The notes under the pieces are model-generated. The model worked only from the letters and a program-made list of their open reading frames with translations. It had not been told where the DNA came from and searched no databases. A program made the translations under genes and the position numbers. From Cognatishimia activa (GTDB lineage: Bacteria; Pseudomonadota; Alphaproteobacteria; Rhodobacterales; Rhodobacteraceae), in assembly GCF_026016445.1 (NCBI RefSeq), contig NZ_CP096147.1, forward strand, positions 1,710,501 to 1,774,500: 64,000 bases of DNA, given 5' to 3'. This document shows, piece after piece, positions 16,676 through 27,288 of the stretch. Within the stretch, counting starts at the first letter, position 1. Every line of letters starts with the position of its first letter.

Positions 16676-18592
16676 TTATGCAGACGGCTCAGGCTCCATG
16701 CCACCATCACCAGACTTGTCACGTGGCTTGGTTTTAGGGATCGCTGTCAAAGATGGTTTCTCATCTTTTTCCGGTGTTCCGCCTTCATCATCGTCAGCCT
16801 GTGGAGGCTCACCGTTCATGACCCGCTTGATCTCTTCGCCCGTCAGGGTTTCATATTCCAGAAGGCCCTGCGCCAGACGTTCCCACTCATCATTATACTT
16901 GGTGAGCAGCTCATGCGCACGGTCATAACCGGTTTGGATGAAGCGCTTCACTTCTTCCTCGATCAGAACCTTGGTGTCTGCAGAGACAGAGAAACCACCA
17001 GTGTTGCCTTGATAGCCTTCATGGGCTTCCGCGTAGTCGATGTTACCGACTTTGTCAGACATGCCCCAGCGCATCACCATGGCACGGGCCAGTTGGCTCG
17101 CCTGCTGGATGTCACCGGCTGGGCCGTTAGACACATGGTCTTCACCGTATTTGATGATTTCAGCGGCTTTACCCGCCATGGTCATCGCAAGCTTTTGCTC
17201 ACATTCATCACGGTGCCAGTTCAGGCGGTCCATTTCAGGCAAGGAGACAACCATACCCAGCGCGCCGCCGCGTGGAATAATGGTGGCTTTATATACCGGA
17301 TCGCATTCAGGCAGCTTTAGACCGACTACTGCGTGGCCCGCTTCGTGATAGGCAGTCTTCTCTTTCTGATCCTGCGTCAGAACCATAGAGCGACGTTCCG
17401 CCCCCATCATGACCTTGTCCTTGGCGGATTCAAAATCCTCCATGGTCACAAAGCGACGGCCCACACGTGCAGCCATCAACGCGGCTTCGTTTACGAGGTT
17501 CGCAAGATCAGCACCGGAAAAGCCAGGTGTACCGCGCGCGATGATGCGCAGGTCTACGTCTGGGCCCAGGGGGGTCTTGCGTGCGTGCACTGCGAGAATC
17601 TTCTCACGACCTTTGATGTCTGGGTTGCCCACAGTCACGTTACGATCAAAGCGGCCCGGGCGCAGCAGCGCTGGGTCCAACACGTCTTTACGGTTGGTTG
17701 CAGCAAGGATGATCACGCCTTCGTTTGCTTCAAAGCCGTCCATTTCGACCAGCAATTGGTTCAATGTCTGCTCGCGTTCGTCGTTACCACCGCCGTAGCC
17801 TGCGCCACGGTGACGGCCCACGGCGTCGATCTCGTCGATAAAGACAATACAAGGCGCGTTCTTCTTCGCCTGTTCAAACATGTCGCGGACACGGGATGCA
17901 CCCACACCGACGAACATTTCAACAAAGTCGGAACCAGAGATTGTGAAGAATGGCACACCCGCCTCGCCCGCAATCGCGCGCGCCAGAAGGGTTTTACCAG
18001 TACCCGGAGGGCCAACAAGCAGCGCACCTTTCGGGATTTTGCCGCCCAGACGCGAGAATTTCTGCGGGTTGCGCAGGAATTCCACGATTTCTTCCAGCTC
18101 TTCTTTGGCTTCGTCGATGCCTGCTACGTCGTCAAAAGTCACACGGCCATGCTTTTCAGTCAGCATTTTGGCTTTGGATTTGCCAAAGCCCATCGCGCCG
18201 CCTTTGCCGCCGCCCTGCATGCGGTTCATGAAGTATATCCACACGCCAATCAGCAGCAGGAATGGCAGAAGGCTCAGGATAAAGGCCTGAAGCCCAGATT
18301 GCTCTTGGGATTTCGCGGCAACATTCACGTCGTTTGCGAGCAGCAAATCAGTGACGCGCGCGTCGTCTGGAGCGATGGTTACGTAGTCATTGCCATCTGA
18401 TCCACGGTAAATGACCTGTTCACCATCCAAGGTGACGCTGCTCACAGCACCGTCTTCCACGGCGTCCACAAATTCAGAATAAGCGATATCGCGGCTCTGC
18501 AGGCTGCCGCTATTGCCACTGAACAGGTTGAACAGGGCCAGAATCAGCAGGATGAGCACAATCCAAAATGCAATATTGCGTGCGTTGCCCAA
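16676..18592 (-). CDS. ftsH: ATP-dependent zinc metalloprotease FtsH
   Basis: This membrane-anchored AAA+ protease of 638 residues degrades misfolded membrane proteins and short-lived regulators. It has a transmembrane segment at residues 9-24, a periplasmic domain, a second one near 105-122, Walker A GPPGTGKT (194-201), the second region of homology and zinc site HEAGH. A TTG start at 18592 is proposed: it gives the family-typical [10 protein letters not shown] start and has GAGGAG 7 bases upstream, whereas the longer ATG frame to 18661 adds a non-homologous leader. It is the last gene of the tol-pal block and is followed by a terminator. Confidence 0.95.
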   Translation of the reverse strand: MGNARNIAFWIVLILLILALFNLFSGNSGSLQSRDIAYSEFVDAVEDGAVSSVTLDGEQVIYRGSDGNDYVTIAPDDARVTDLLLANDVNVAAKSQEQSGLQAFILSLLPFLLLIGVWIYFMNRMQGGGKGGAMGFGKSKAKMLTEKHGRVTFDDVAGIDEAKEELEEIVEFLRNPQKFSRLGGKIPKGALLVGPPGTGKTLLARAIAGEAGVPFFTISGSDFVEMFVGVGASRVRDMFEQAKKNAPCIVFIDEIDAVGRHRGAGYGGGNDEREQTLNQLLVEMDGFEANEGVIILAATNRKDVLDPALLRPGRFDRNVTVGNPDIKGREKILAVHARKTPLGPDVDLRIIARGTPGFSGADLANLVNEAALMAARVGRRFVTMEDFESAKDKVMMGAERRSMVLTQDQKEKTAYHEAGHAVVGLKLPECDPVYKATIIPRGGALGMVVSLPEMDRLNWHRDECEQKLAMTMAGKAAEIIKYGEDHVSNGPAGDIQQASQLARAMVMRWGMSDKVGNIDYAEAHEGYQGNTGGFSVSADTKVLIEEEVKRFIQTGYDRAHELLTKYNDEWERLAQGLLEYETLTGEEIKRVMNGEPPQADDDEGGTPEKDEKPSLTAIPKTKPRDKSGDGGMEPEPSA

Positions 18593-18693
18593 GGCAATTC
18601 TCCTCAAAGTCGATTGCAGCCGGTCCTGGCACAGCTGCCTTACCTGATAAATAGACATCAAACCGTCATGTTCAATGCGATAATGGCCCTAGT

Positions 18694-19926
18694 TCAAAGG
18701 CAATCCAGAAATTCTGGCGATTTCAGATGCGCCTGCCAACCCTCTGCCGCCCGCGCAAGCGGTGCCGCAATCAATTCCTCTCCCAGCCACACGCTGGGTG
18801 AAGCCATCAGGGATTTCCGCGGCAACGCCGATTCTCGCCAAAGTTCCAACTGTGTCAGACCGGGTTCTCCTAGCGCTTTAACTTGCATGCCCATCTGCCA
18901 TGGCCCTTCAAGCATCCAGCGATCCCAACCGGGCGAATGCTCCGTGAGTTCCCGCACCGCATTGTATTCCCGCGCCAGACGTACCCGTGTTTTGCTGACC
19001 GATATAATACAGCCACCGAGGGCAAAGTTGCGCCCCTCGGTGATGGCCTGATCAAGCTCATCGACAGGCGCGCGCCGTGGGGCGTAGTCATTTTGGCCAA
19101 TCCAGCTGATCGAAGCGACCAGCAGACGGCGACGTAGTTCTTTGGGCGCTTCAAGGAACGTGTTTCGTTCAAGCAGCAAATCACCGTCGACCTGTTGAAT
19201 GCATTCCCCTGCGAGATTTCTGACGTCTGCCTCCAGCACCTCGCGCGCATCGCGCATATTTTGGGAGACACGCGCTAGGCTTTCAGCGGAAATGCCGATG
19301 CCTTCGAAAATCTCCATCGCGCGCCGTGCACGGACGCGTTGGAACATCTCGTTTTCATTGGAGGGATCTTCGCGCCACTCCCGACGATGACGTTTCAGGA
19401 ACTGACGCAAGTCTTCGCGAGAGACCTCAAGCATGGGGCGCAAAAACCGCATGCCTTGTCGCTCAAAAGCAGCATCCATTCGCGCCAAACCATCAACCCC
19501 CGCCTCTCTGCCAAGGCGGATCAAGAAGGTTTCAGCCACATCATCTAAAGTGTGCCCGATCATAACGGCATGAAGCTTTCGGCGCTTGGCCCATTCGGCG
19601 ATCAGGCTATAGCGTGCCTGGCGCGCTCGGTCCTGCAGATTGCCTTCGCCTTTCCAGCCCGTCCACCGCGCTGTCGCGTGGCGCACATCTTGGCCGGCAC
19701 AGGCACGTTGAACGAATTCGGCTTCCGAGGCCGATTCAGCGCGAAGTCCATGGTCCACGGTGATGGCTTCCACCGTGTAACGCTCTCCAAGAGCGACAGA
19801 CAAATAGAGCAACGCCATGGAATCGCCACCACCGGATACGGCGATACCGATCCGTGTCGCTCCGGCCTTGGCAATTTCGGATTTCAGGATCTCTAGTAGG
19901 TCGTTGTCAGTACGACCTAGCTGCAT
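18694..19926 (-). CDS. tilS: tRNA(Ile)-lysidine synthase TilS
   Basis: This protein of 410 residues modifies C34 of the minor tRNA-Ile to lysidine so it reads AUA. The PP-loop SGGGDS lies at residues 31-36, followed by VDHGLRAES, GHTLDDVAET and RLGREAGVDGLA. The C-terminal half is less conserved, as is usual. The start overlaps the end of cpoB by 10 bases. TilS and FtsH are commonly adjacent; here 101 bp separate them. Confidence 0.93.
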   Translation of the reverse strand: MQLGRTDNDLLEILKSEIAKAGATRIGIAVSGGGDSMALLYLSVALGERYTVEAITVDHGLRAESASEAEFVQRACAGQDVRHATARWTGWKGEGNLQDRARQARYSLIAEWAKRRKLHAVMIGHTLDDVAETFLIRLGREAGVDGLARMDAAFERQGMRFLRPMLEVSREDLRQFLKRHRREWREDPSNENEMFQRVRARRAMEIFEGIGISAESLARVSQNMRDAREVLEADVRNLAGECIQQVDGDLLLERNTFLEAPKELRRRLLVASISWIGQNDYAPRRAPVDELDQAITEGRNFALGGCIISVSKTRVRLAREYNAVRELTEHSPGWDRWMLEGPWQMGMQVKALGEPGLTQLELWRESALPRKSLMASPSVWLGEELIAAPLARAAEGWQAHLKSPEFLDCL

Positions 19927-20732
19927 CCCAAGCTCTGCATCTGGTTTTGCGCCTCAAATGCAAACTCATGCCCCGGGTGGCGCACATCTACTTCATTCAG
20001 AGTAACGCAGGCCTCGTCAATTTGGCCAAGCTTGCCAAGAGCCGATCCCAACCGGAACAGTGCTTCAGGCGCAACACGGCTTTGCGGATAGCCGGAATAG
20101 CTTTCCAAATAGGCACGTGCCGCATCAGGCATGACGCCCGCCCCCTCCAGAGCTTCCCCGCGACGCAGATGTGCTTCCGCTTCCAGTGGGCTGCCCGGAT
20201 AGGTCTGGCTAAAGGCTGCGAACTGATCGGCTGCAGAGCGGAAATCCTGCCCTTCCAAGGCGGCAAAGGCGCGATTGAAATCGGCCTCTTCGCCCACTGC
20301 GAGTTCGGTGTTCTCAGAAGGTGTTGTGGCTGGGCCCGAAGTTAGCTCGCCAAAATCACCACCAAGCGTAGTGGTTTCACCCAACTGGCTAAGATCGCCA
20401 CCTTCGAGCTCCACAAGGCGAAACTCCAGATCGCCGATGCGGTTTGTGCCATCGCGTACAATCTCATCAATGCGGAATTCAAGCTGTTCTGTCTTGCCCG
20501 TAAGGCGTTGAACCTCGGACTCAATGGCATCCAAGCGTTCCAAAACAGATCCACCGGAAACGCTGCCCTGCGGGGCACCTGTGGTGGAGAGCTCGCGTTT
20601 CAGGCGCTGAATCTCGACATAAAGCACAGAGAGCTGCTGACGCACATCCGCCAGTGTCTCATCAGACTGCGCCGCCACAGTCAGTGGAGACACACTGCCC
20701 ATCAAGGCAACAACAACAGCCAGAACTCGCAT
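19917..20732 (-). CDS. cpoB: cell division coordinator CpoB (YbgF), TPR protein
   Basis: A periplasmic protein of 271 residues with a signal peptide (cleavage likely after TVAAQS) and an N-terminal coiled coil (ADVRQQLSVLYVEIQRLKREL, LDAIESEVQRLTGKTEQLEFRID). C-terminal TPR repeats follow (FNRAFAALEGQDFRSAADQFAAF, SPLEAEAHLRRGEAL, VAPEALFRLGSALGKLG). CpoB links Tol energy state to septal peptidoglycan synthesis. GGGAG precedes the ATG; it is 13 bp after pal and overlaps tilS. Confidence 0.9.
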   Translation of the reverse strand: MRVLAVVVALMGSVSPLTVAAQSDETLADVRQQLSVLYVEIQRLKRELSTTGAPQGSVSGGSVLERLDAIESEVQRLTGKTEQLEFRIDEIVRDGTNRIGDLEFRLVELEGGDLSQLGETTTLGGDFGELTSGPATTPSENTELAVGEEADFNRAFAALEGQDFRSAADQFAAFSQTYPGSPLEAEAHLRRGEALEGAGVMPDAARAYLESYSGYPQSRVAPEALFRLGSALGKLGQIDEACVTLNEVDVRHPGHEFAFEAQNQMQSLGCS

Positions 20733-20745
20733 CTTTTGGTCTCCC

Positions 20746-21264
20746 TTAGCTCAGCAGACCTGCTGAGATCACAGTTACCGCTCGGCGGTTTTGTGAATAG
20801 CATGCCTCAGCTGAACAAATCTCAATCGGGCGTTCCTTGCCGAATGTCACGGTTTTCAGGCGATTGTTGGCAATGCCCTGGCTGACGAGGAATTCCTTCA
20901 CAGCATTTGCGCGACGTGCGCCAAGGGCGAGGTTATATTCCCTTGTGCCCTGCTCGTCAGCGTGGCCTTCGATGATGGCCATGTAATCAGCGTTTGTGAT
21001 TAGCCAATCCGCTTGCGCGGTCAAAACGGCGCGCCCCTGATCGGTCAGAGTGGATTGATCCACTTCAAAGAGCACGCGATCGCCGATCGTTTGCTGGAAG
21101 TAAGCTGGGCTTGTCGGGTCACTTGCGCTGCCCGGCTCGAATGCTCCGGTATTCGCACCTGCGCCGCCGCCAAACAGTCCACCACCCACGCCATTTGGGT
21201 TGGTACATGCGCTGACTGCCACGAATGCAAGAAGGAGGGCGGATTTACCTAGTTTACTCTTCAT
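20746..21264 (-). CDS. pal: peptidoglycan-associated lipoprotein Pal
   Basis: This protein of 172 residues is anchored by a lipobox (LAFVAVSAC, Cys near position 20) to the outer membrane. The C-terminal OmpA-like domain carries the peptidoglycan-binding motif (IIEGHADEQGTREYNLALGARRANAVKEFL). It works with TolB and TolA in outer-membrane constriction. A Gly-rich linker (GGGLFGGGAGANTG) follows the lipobox. A 90-bp gap separates it from tolB, longer than other gaps in the block, so an internal promoter is possible. Confidence 0.95.
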   Translation of the reverse strand: MKSKLGKSALLLAFVAVSACTNPNGVGGGLFGGGAGANTGAFEPGSASDPTSPAYFQQTIGDRVLFEVDQSTLTDQGRAVLTAQADWLITNADYMAIIEGHADEQGTREYNLALGARRANAVKEFLVSQGIANNRLKTVTFGKERPIEICSAEACYSQNRRAVTVISAGLLS

Positions 21265-21354
21265 TGTTATGCTCCCGACGTTTGCGCCTCTAAGATGTTA
21301 TTTGTGTTTGGTATTACCACAGGTCGTTAAGAAATAATATTCACTGTTGCCCGC

Positions 21355-22686
21355 TTACTGCTGCAAAGGGGACCAACTTGGGTCGGAGCCGCCGCCCTGT
21401 GTGCGCACAGGCTTCAGATTGCGGCCAGAGACATCCACGGAATAAAGCGATGCCGCCCCGTTTGCACCCTGTGTTTCGCGTGTGAACATGATGACACGGC
21501 CGTTTGGTGACCATGTTGGCCCCTCATCCAAGAAGCTTGCGGTCAGCAGGCGTTCCTCTGAGCCGTCGGTGCGCATAACGCCGATATGGAACCGGCCTTT
21601 GTTTTGTTTGGTGAAGGCAATCAAATCACCCCGCGGGCTCCAGACCGGCGTGCCGTACCGCCCTTGCCCAAAGCTGATGCGCTGCGCTTCGCCACCATTT
21701 GCGTTCATGACATAAAGCTGCTGGGTGCCAGAGCGGTCGCTCTCAAAGACAATCTTAGACCCTTCCGGGCTAAAGCTCGGCGCGGTTTCAATCGAAGGCG
21801 CTGAGGTCAGCCGCGTGCGTTTGCCGCTGGCGATGTTCATGCGATAGATATCGGTGTTGCCGCCATCGGTTACAGAGAAGACCACATCCAACCCGTCAGG
21901 TGAGAAGCGCGGCGCGAAGGTCATGTCGCCGGTCTGCGCTTCAAGCACGCGACGCGTGACAGAGCCGATATCCAGCACGAAAACACGTGGGAAACCTGTT
22001 TCATAAGATGTGTAAAGCACACGGTCGCCAGATGGGGAGAAGCGCGGCGCCAGAACGATATTATTGCTATCGGTCAGGAACTTCAGGTTCGCGCCGTCAT
22101 AGTCCATAATCGCCAGGCGTTTTTTGCGGTCGTTCTTTGGTCCTGTCTCAGACACGTACACAACTCGGCTATCAAAATAACCGCTTTCACCAGTGATCCG
22201 CGAATAAACCGCGTCGGCAACCTTATGCGCCATACGACGCCAGCCATCTTGTGTGCCGCGGAAACGCAGCCCATTGCCGAGTTCTTGGCCTGCAAAGACG
22301 TCATAGACACGGAACTTTACAGCGATATTGCCAGACCCATCTACGCTGACGGCACCAGAGATCAGAGCCTGCGCATTGATGGCTTTCCAATCCGCGAACT
22401 GAACTGGAGAGGCAAAGTTTGTGATTGTGCTGATGAAAGCTTCTTCAGGGATCTCACGGAAGAGGCCCGTGCCAGAAAGGTCGGCAGCCACCACCCGCGC
22501 AATATCCTGCGCAATCTGATTGGCGCCTGCGTTTTCAGCGACAAAATCGGGTACCGCATAGGGCAATGGCTCGATCACACCATCGGTGATTTCAATCCGA
22601 AGGGGTCCGTTTTGTGCGGCCGCACTGGTCGGAGCCAAATGTACGCTGGTAAGGACCAGCGCCAGAGCCAAGAGTAGTTTTGTCAT
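21355..22686 (-). CDS. tolB: Tol-Pal system protein TolB
   Basis: A periplasmic beta-propeller protein of 443 residues with a signal peptide ([22 protein letters not shown]), an N-terminal domain of about 150 residues and repeated propeller blades ([60 protein letters not shown]). It shuttles between Pal and TolA. The start overlaps the tolA stop by four bases (ATGA), indicating coupling. Confidence 0.96.
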   Translation of the reverse strand: MTKLLLALALVLTSVHLAPTSAAAQNGPLRIEITDGVIEPLPYAVPDFVAENAGANQIAQDIARVVAADLSGTGLFREIPEEAFISTITNFASPVQFADWKAINAQALISGAVSVDGSGNIAVKFRVYDVFAGQELGNGLRFRGTQDGWRRMAHKVADAVYSRITGESGYFDSRVVYVSETGPKNDRKKRLAIMDYDGANLKFLTDSNNIVLAPRFSPSGDRVLYTSYETGFPRVFVLDIGSVTRRVLEAQTGDMTFAPRFSPDGLDVVFSVTDGGNTDIYRMNIASGKRTRLTSAPSIETAPSFSPEGSKIVFESDRSGTQQLYVMNANGGEAQRISFGQGRYGTPVWSPRGDLIAFTKQNKGRFHIGVMRTDGSEERLLTASFLDEGPTWSPNGRVIMFTRETQGANGAASLYSVDVSGRNLKPVRTQGGGSDPSWSPLQQ

Positions 22687-23774
22687 CTGCGCCTCATTTT
22701 CTCCGGATTAAACGTGATTTCCACATCACGCCAATGATCATATTTCTCGATCGGCAAATTATAGCCACCGCGCTGACAGCGTAAAATCGCACGTCGCGCA
22801 GATTCAAAGGCCGCAATGGCCGCATTTTCGTCGCCACCAGAGGCACTTAGCCGCCTCAGAGACCCACCAACGACCTTACCTTCGCGATCCAGTGACATTG
22901 CTACAGTCACCGTAACATTCGCGGCCTGGCTGCCAACGTCGACGACCCAGCACTCCTGCACCGAAATGCGTAGCGCATCTTTCTCCCCCTGCGTAAGTGG
23001 TGGACCGGATGGCGTTGCCGGCGTCTCGGCCAGAGCCTGCGCCAGGGCATCATTTACGCCGCTTTCGCGATCTGCTGTGTTGGTTTCTGGTTCTGAGCTT
23101 GGTTCGGGACGCTGCGAGGGTGTCGGACGACTGGGTCGCGCCTTAGGACGAATGGAGGATGTCACCGCACCAGATTTCGGTTCCGTCGGAATTTCAGGAG
23201 CCGCCTCTTCACGCGCGGTCTCTTCCTGCGCTTCTATCGTCTCGGTCTGACTTTCCGCTGGGGCCGTTGGCGCTTGATCAACGTCAGAAATCTGCACATC
23301 TGGTTCCGGTGTCGCAACCGCCTCTGGTGCAACACGTGTTACTGGGCGGGCAACGGGGCGCGGAGATTGTTCTGGCGCGATTTCAGGCTCTGCAGGCGGT
23401 GTGATTTCAGGCACCGTGTCCGTCAAATCCACCGGCGGCGAAGTTGGTTGCTCGACTTCAGGCGCGCTTTCTGGCTCAGGCGCCTCTGTCGGTTCTGGAG
23501 GGCGCGGAGGCGTTACAGGGTCGGGCTCCGCAATCACCGCAGGCGGGGCTTCGGAGAGCTCCGGTGCCACAGGAGTTTCGACTTCGTCCGCAGTTTGTGG
23601 TGGTAATTCGGAGTTCAGAAGTCGCTCAAATTGCTCCGTCGAAATGATATCGACGCCGGTCACAACCGGAGGCTCCGGTTCAGAGCTGAACACGCCTCCG
23701 AACAAGGCATATCCAATCAACAACGCATGCGCGCCACCGGATACGTAATGACCGATATTTAAGCGACTATCCAA
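22683..23774 (-). CDS. tolA: Tol-Pal system protein TolA
   Basis: This protein of 363 residues has an N-terminal membrane anchor ([17 protein letters not shown]), a long low-complexity region rich in Pro, Glu and Ala (about residues 30-250, with [24 protein letters not shown] repeats) and a C-terminal TolA/TonB-like domain ([32 protein letters not shown]). The long arm spans the periplasm. The start is a TTG; no ATG or GTG lies before the membrane segment in this frame. It sits 11 bp after tolR. Confidence 0.9.
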   Translation of the reverse strand: MDSRLNIGHYVSGGAHALLIGYALFGGVFSSEPEPPVVTGVDIISTEQFERLLNSELPPQTADEVETPVAPELSEAPPAVIAEPDPVTPPRPPEPTEAPEPESAPEVEQPTSPPVDLTDTVPEITPPAEPEIAPEQSPRPVARPVTRVAPEAVATPEPDVQISDVDQAPTAPAESQTETIEAQEETAREEAAPEIPTEPKSGAVTSSIRPKARPSRPTPSQRPEPSSEPETNTADRESGVNDALAQALAETPATPSGPPLTQGEKDALRISVQECWVVDVGSQAANVTVTVAMSLDREGKVVGGSLRRLSASGGDENAAIAAFESARRAILRCQRGGYNLPIEKYDHWRDVEITFNPEKMRRR

Positions 23775-23785
23775 GCGACCGGGCC

Positions 23786-24253
23786 TCAGCCATCCTGACC
23801 ATCTAAGGTCGGCCCACCAATGTCTGTCACAAGACCAATGTCAGCAAATCCACCTGCATTCAGCGCACCCATGATCTGCACGACATTCTCATAAGGAATA
23901 CCGCCATCAGCCCGTAGATAAACGCGGTCAGACGCCCGCTCCACCGCAATGGCACGCAGCTTGGGCACAAGCTCTTCCAAAGTGGTTGGCGTGGTCTGGA
24001 TCATCACAATGCCATCTGCGGTGATAGTCACGGTCAGAGGTTCTTCCTGTTCACCCGGCAAAGGATTGGCGGCAGTCTTTGGCAGCTCAACCGGCACACC
24101 GACCGTGAGCAAAGGCGCGGCCACCATGAAGATGATCAAAAGAACCAGCATCACATCCACAAAGGGCGTGACGTTGATCTCTGCCATCGGCTGGCTGCGC
24201 GTGCGTCGGCTACGACGTCCCCCGCCCTTCTTTTTGATGACACCCGCACCCAT
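23786..24253 (-). CDS. tolR: biopolymer transport protein TolR (ExbD family)
   Basis: A protein of 155 residues with one N-terminal membrane helix (PFVDVMLVLLIIFMVAAPLL) containing the conserved Asp that carries protons with TolQ, and a periplasmic C-terminal domain. The first 20 residues are strongly basic (KKKGGGRRSRRTRSQ). It is 3 bp after tolQ. Confidence 0.95.
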   Translation of the reverse strand: MGAGVIKKKGGGRRSRRTRSQPMAEINVTPFVDVMLVLLIIFMVAAPLLTVGVPVELPKTAANPLPGEQEEPLTVTITADGIVMIQTTPTTLEELVPKLRAIAVERASDRVYLRADGGIPYENVVQIMGALNAGGFADIGLVTDIGGPTLDGQDG

Positions 24254-24256
24254 GGG

Positions 24257-24931
24257 TCAGCTGTCCAACTGACGGCTGAGAATGGTGGCGAATTCGTCTG
24301 CAAAGGCCTCATATCCCGCGAGAATGCGGTCACTGTCTGCACTGAGCTTATTGTAGAAAATCACGGCTGGGATCGCTGCAAGAAGGCCCAGACCGGTCGC
24401 CAGCAGCGCTTCAGCAATACCCGGCGCCACAACAGCGAGGTTGGTGTTCTGCTGCTCTGCAATTTCAATAAAGGCATTCATAATGCCCCAGACAGTCCCG
24501 AAGAGACCTACGAAGGGCGCAGTCGAACCGACAGTTGCCAGAACTGGCAGACCCTTTTGCAGCTCTTCAGCTTCTTTCGCGACAGCCACATCCATGGATC
24601 GATCAATCCGGCTGGTCGCGTTGGCAATCAACCCGCCGTCCTGTCGATGGCTGCGGCGCCATTCCATCATGCCTGCTGCAAAAATGCGCGCGGACCGCCC
24701 GTCAGGTTCAGGCCCGATCTCATCAAAGAGACCATCTAAAGGCTCCCCGGACCAAAAGGCCCGGTCAAACTGCGCGGCTTCCCGACGCGCAGTGCGATAG
24801 GAAATGATCTTCTGAATGATCACAGACCACGACCAGAAAGAGGCAATGACAAGCATCACCATCACGAGTTTCACGGTCAATGTGGCGCGTGCGAACAACC
24901 CCCACATCGAAAAATCGACTGCTGCTTCCAT
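24257..24931 (-). CDS. tolQ: biopolymer transport protein TolQ (MotA/TolQ/ExbB proton channel)
   Basis: A three-helix inner-membrane protein of 224 residues. The helices are near LVMVMLVIASFWSWSVIIQ, LPVLATVGSTAPFVGLFGTVWGIMNAF and GIAEALLATGLGLLAAIPAVIFYN; the last two hold the conserved polar residues lining the proton path. It is the first tol gene in this block, with 120 bp between it and ybgC, where a promoter is likely though I cannot fix one. Confidence 0.95.
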   Translation of the reverse strand: MEAAVDFSMWGLFARATLTVKLVMVMLVIASFWSWSVIIQKIISYRTARREAAQFDRAFWSGEPLDGLFDEIGPEPDGRSARIFAAGMMEWRRSHRQDGGLIANATSRIDRSMDVAVAKEAEELQKGLPVLATVGSTAPFVGLFGTVWGIMNAFIEIAEQQNTNLAVVAPGIAEALLATGLGLLAAIPAVIFYNKLSADSDRILAGYEAFADEFATILSRQLDS

Positions 24932-25051
24932 ATGTCTGCTCGTTTTCTGACGGCCATTGGTGGCCCTTTTGCCAGAAAACTAACGCCAATCGGCGCAGTT
25001 TGCTACGGGGAAAGCCTTGCAAAGCGGCTCATTCACGAGAATTTGCCCGAT

Positions 25052-25441
25052 TTAGTGCAACATTAAGCGAAGATTTGCCGGTAAACGCACCGGCTGACCC
25101 GCTTCGTTAATACAAACAAGCGTCACAACCGCCTGAAACAGCAGATCGCAGTTCCGCTTCACAATCTGCTCCATCACCAATCGCGCGCCCGTCACCGAGA
25201 TGGTGCGGGTTTCGACAACCAGTTCTTCATCAAAATGCGCTGGCGCAAGGTAATCGGCCTCAACGCGACGTACGGCAAACACCAGACCTTCCTCTTCTTT
25301 GAGTTCGGCTTGATTGATGCCTTTGCCGCGGACCCAATCACTGCGCGCGCGTTCGATGTATTTCAGGTAGTTCGCATAAAACACAATCCCTGCCATATCG
25401 GTGTCTTCGTAATAGACGCGGATGGGGAAATTATGCTGCAT
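25052..25441 (-). CDS. ybgC: acyl-CoA thioesterase YbgC
   Basis: A hot-dog-fold 4-hydroxybenzoyl-CoA-type thioesterase of 129 residues with the catalytic Asp in YYEDTDMAGIVFYANYLKYIERARSDW. YbgC is regularly encoded just before tolQ and hydrolyses acyl-CoA or acyl-ACP at the inner membrane. The order ybgC-tolQRAB-pal-cpoB is fully conserved here. Confidence 0.92.
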   Translation of the reverse strand: MQHNFPIRVYYEDTDMAGIVFYANYLKYIERARSDWVRGKGINQAELKEEEGLVFAVRRVEADYLAPAHFDEELVVETRTISVTGARLVMEQIVKRNCDLLFQAVVTLVCINEAGQPVRLPANLRLMLH

Positions 25442-25510
25442 CGGATCTGCCCTTTGTTGGTGACAAATCGCTACGAGGTCTTTGGTTAAAATTCAACCAA
25501 GATTGAGAAA

Positions 25511-26143
25511 CTACCCCTGAAGCCGCGCAAAGATGCGGTAGGCGTGGCTCGCGTCATCCGCCGATGGCGGCATCATCCGGTCATAGGCCGCCGCAATAAT
25601 GCCCGCCACATCAGGACGCAAAATCGTCGCCCCGTTTTCAGGCAAGACCGCCAGCGGAGAAGCATCGACAAATGCGCGGTCCCCCCACATCAGGATGACC
25701 TGCGCTGCTTGCCCCAATGCCAGTGTTTCCGCCGGCACCTTCGACAATGCCATATCCATACGCAAGAATACAAAGGCCGCCTGAATGGCCCCTTGGTCGT
25801 CAAACCGGAACGCTCGGTATTGATTTGCATCTGCCACATCGAGCTTTCCTACCAGCTCCTTCAATCCGGGAATAAGTCGATCGAGATCAGGCACCTCCAG
25901 CAATTCGCTCCAATCCCGAAAGAAAAAGAACATGAGGTTGCTGCCAAGTTCCGGATCGGTCTCGGCCATCGTGTGGCCTGCCAGAGTGACAACTGCCTCA
26001 ATCGCGCCTTTTACGGTGCTCAGGGTTTCATCCTCAACACCAAAGACAATCGGCGCAATCGGCCGCCCCCAGCGCGCGAAGGCATAGCTTCCGTCTGAAC
26101 GGGTGAAAAACTCTTGAATGGCTTCGGGAGTGGTAACGCTCAT
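25511..26143 (-). CDS. conserved protein of unknown function between ruvB and ybgC
   Basis: A soluble acidic protein of 210 residues starting MSVTTPEAIQEFFTRSDGSY. Notable segments are FARWGRPIAPIVFGVEDETL, SNLMFFFFRDWSELLEVPDL and YRAFRFDDQGAIQAAFVFLRMD. I do not recognise a domain. The ATG at 26143 is preferred over the TTG at 26155. It is co-directional with ruvB (113 bp) and ybgC (69 bp). An AT-rich dyad (TTGGTT-N7-AACCAA, 25482-25500) lies just after its stop. Confidence 0.7.
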   Translation of the reverse strand: MSVTTPEAIQEFFTRSDGSYAFARWGRPIAPIVFGVEDETLSTVKGAIEAVVTLAGHTMAETDPELGSNLMFFFFRDWSELLEVPDLDRLIPGLKELVGKLDVADANQYRAFRFDDQGAIQAAFVFLRMDMALSKVPAETLALGQAAQVILMWGDRAFVDASPLAVLPENGATILRPDVAGIIAAAYDRMMPPSADDASHAYRIFARLQG

Positions 26144-26220
26144 GGAACTTCGCAATCTGGCAAAAAAGATCGCGCTTTAATGCCGCCCGCCTGCAAAAAC
26201 AGCAAGCCCCCGCTTTCACC

Positions 26221-26250
26221 TTTGCAAAAATACTCCCGCCGGAGGCATTC
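26221..26250 (-). repeat. dispersed intergenic element after ruvB, copy 1
   Basis: The 15-mer TTTGCAAAAATACTC at 26221-26235 is found again at 34803-34817. The leftward reading (CTCCGGCGGGAGTATTTTTG) matches a type of short post-gene sequence I recall from many roseobacter genomes. It contains CTCC/GGAG pairing potential. Confidence 0.5.
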
Positions 26251-26256
26251 AGCGGA

Positions 26257-27285
26257 TCACTCAAACAGATCGGTCTGCGACTTACCGCTCTCCGGCGCCA
26301 CCAATCCCAAATGCTTCCATGCCTTGCGCGCCAGCATGCGTCCGCGTGGCGTGCGCTGGATCAGGCCTTGCTGCAACAGGAATGGTTCGATGACTTCCTC
26401 AATAGCATCCCGACTTTCACTTAAAGCCGCAGAAATAGTCTCAACGCCCACAGGGCCGCCGCCATAATTCTCGGCAATGAATGTCAGATAGCGCCGGTCG
26501 GCCCCATCCAGCCCCAGATTGTCGACACCCAACCGTGTCAGCGCACCATCTGCGAGCTTCTTGGTGATCACCCCGTCCCCTTCAACAAGCGCAAAGTCCA
26601 CCACACGGCGCAACAGACGCCCCGCGATCCGCGGCGTGCCGCGAGACCGCCGCGCAATCTCCCTGGCTCCGCCCTCTTCCTGCTGGACACCCAACTTACG
26701 CGCATTTCGCGTCACGATCTCATTCAGCTCATCTTCCGTGTAAAACTGAAGACGCGTTGGAATACCGAAACGATCCCGCAATGGGGTGGTCAGCAAACCC
26801 AGACGTGTGGTCGCCCCTACCAAAGTAAAAGGCTGGAGTTCGATCCGAACGGTCCGCGCCGCTGGCCCCTCACCAATCACCAAGTCCAGCTCAAAATCTT
26901 CCATGGCCGGATAAAGCACTTCTTCGACAACCGGATTGAGGCGGTGGATTTCGTCGATGAACAACACGTCCCGCGCTTCCAAATTGGTCAGGATCGCCGC
27001 CAAGTCCCCTGCTTTGGCCAATACCGGCCCGGAAGTCATGCGGAAATTCACACCCAACTCGCGCGACATGATTTGCGCCAAGGTCGTTTTACCCAAACCT
27101 GGAGGACCGTGGAACAGCGTGTGATCCATGGCTTCGCCACGCTGTTTGGCAGATTCAATGAACACTTTCAGGTTGGCACGGGCTTCGGCCTGACCAATGA
27201 ACTCACCAAGACCCTGCGGACGCAGAGCGCGGTCGGCGTCTTCAGGGCGTGGTTCGGGCCGCAAGGTCGGATCAGGAGCGTCCAT
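26257..27285 (-). CDS. ruvB: Holliday junction ATP-dependent helicase RuvB
   Basis: An AAA+ motor of 342 residues that drives branch migration with RuvA. Walker A is [10 protein letters not shown], Walker [10 protein letters not shown], sensor 1 GATTR and the arginine finger/sensor 2 region [16 protein letters not shown]; a C-terminal winged helix follows. The ATG at 27285 is used; the TTG before it is not needed. It begins 3 bp after the ruvA stop. Confidence 0.97.
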   Translation of the reverse strand: MDAPDPTLRPEPRPEDADRALRPQGLGEFIGQAEARANLKVFIESAKQRGEAMDHTLFHGPPGLGKTTLAQIMSRELGVNFRMTSGPVLAKAGDLAAILTNLEARDVLFIDEIHRLNPVVEEVLYPAMEDFELDLVIGEGPAARTVRIELQPFTLVGATTRLGLLTTPLRDRFGIPTRLQFYTEDELNEIVTRNARKLGVQQEEGGAREIARRSRGTPRIAGRLLRRVVDFALVEGDGVITKKLADGALTRLGVDNLGLDGADRRYLTFIAENYGGGPVGVETISAALSESRDAIEEVIEPFLLQQGLIQRTPRGRMLARKAWKHLGLVAPESGKSQTDLFE

Positions 27286-27288
27286 CAA

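Noticed and set aside
17333..18400. 355-codon open frame opposite ftsH
   Set aside because: Antisense shadow of a conserved gene, with no domain-like content.
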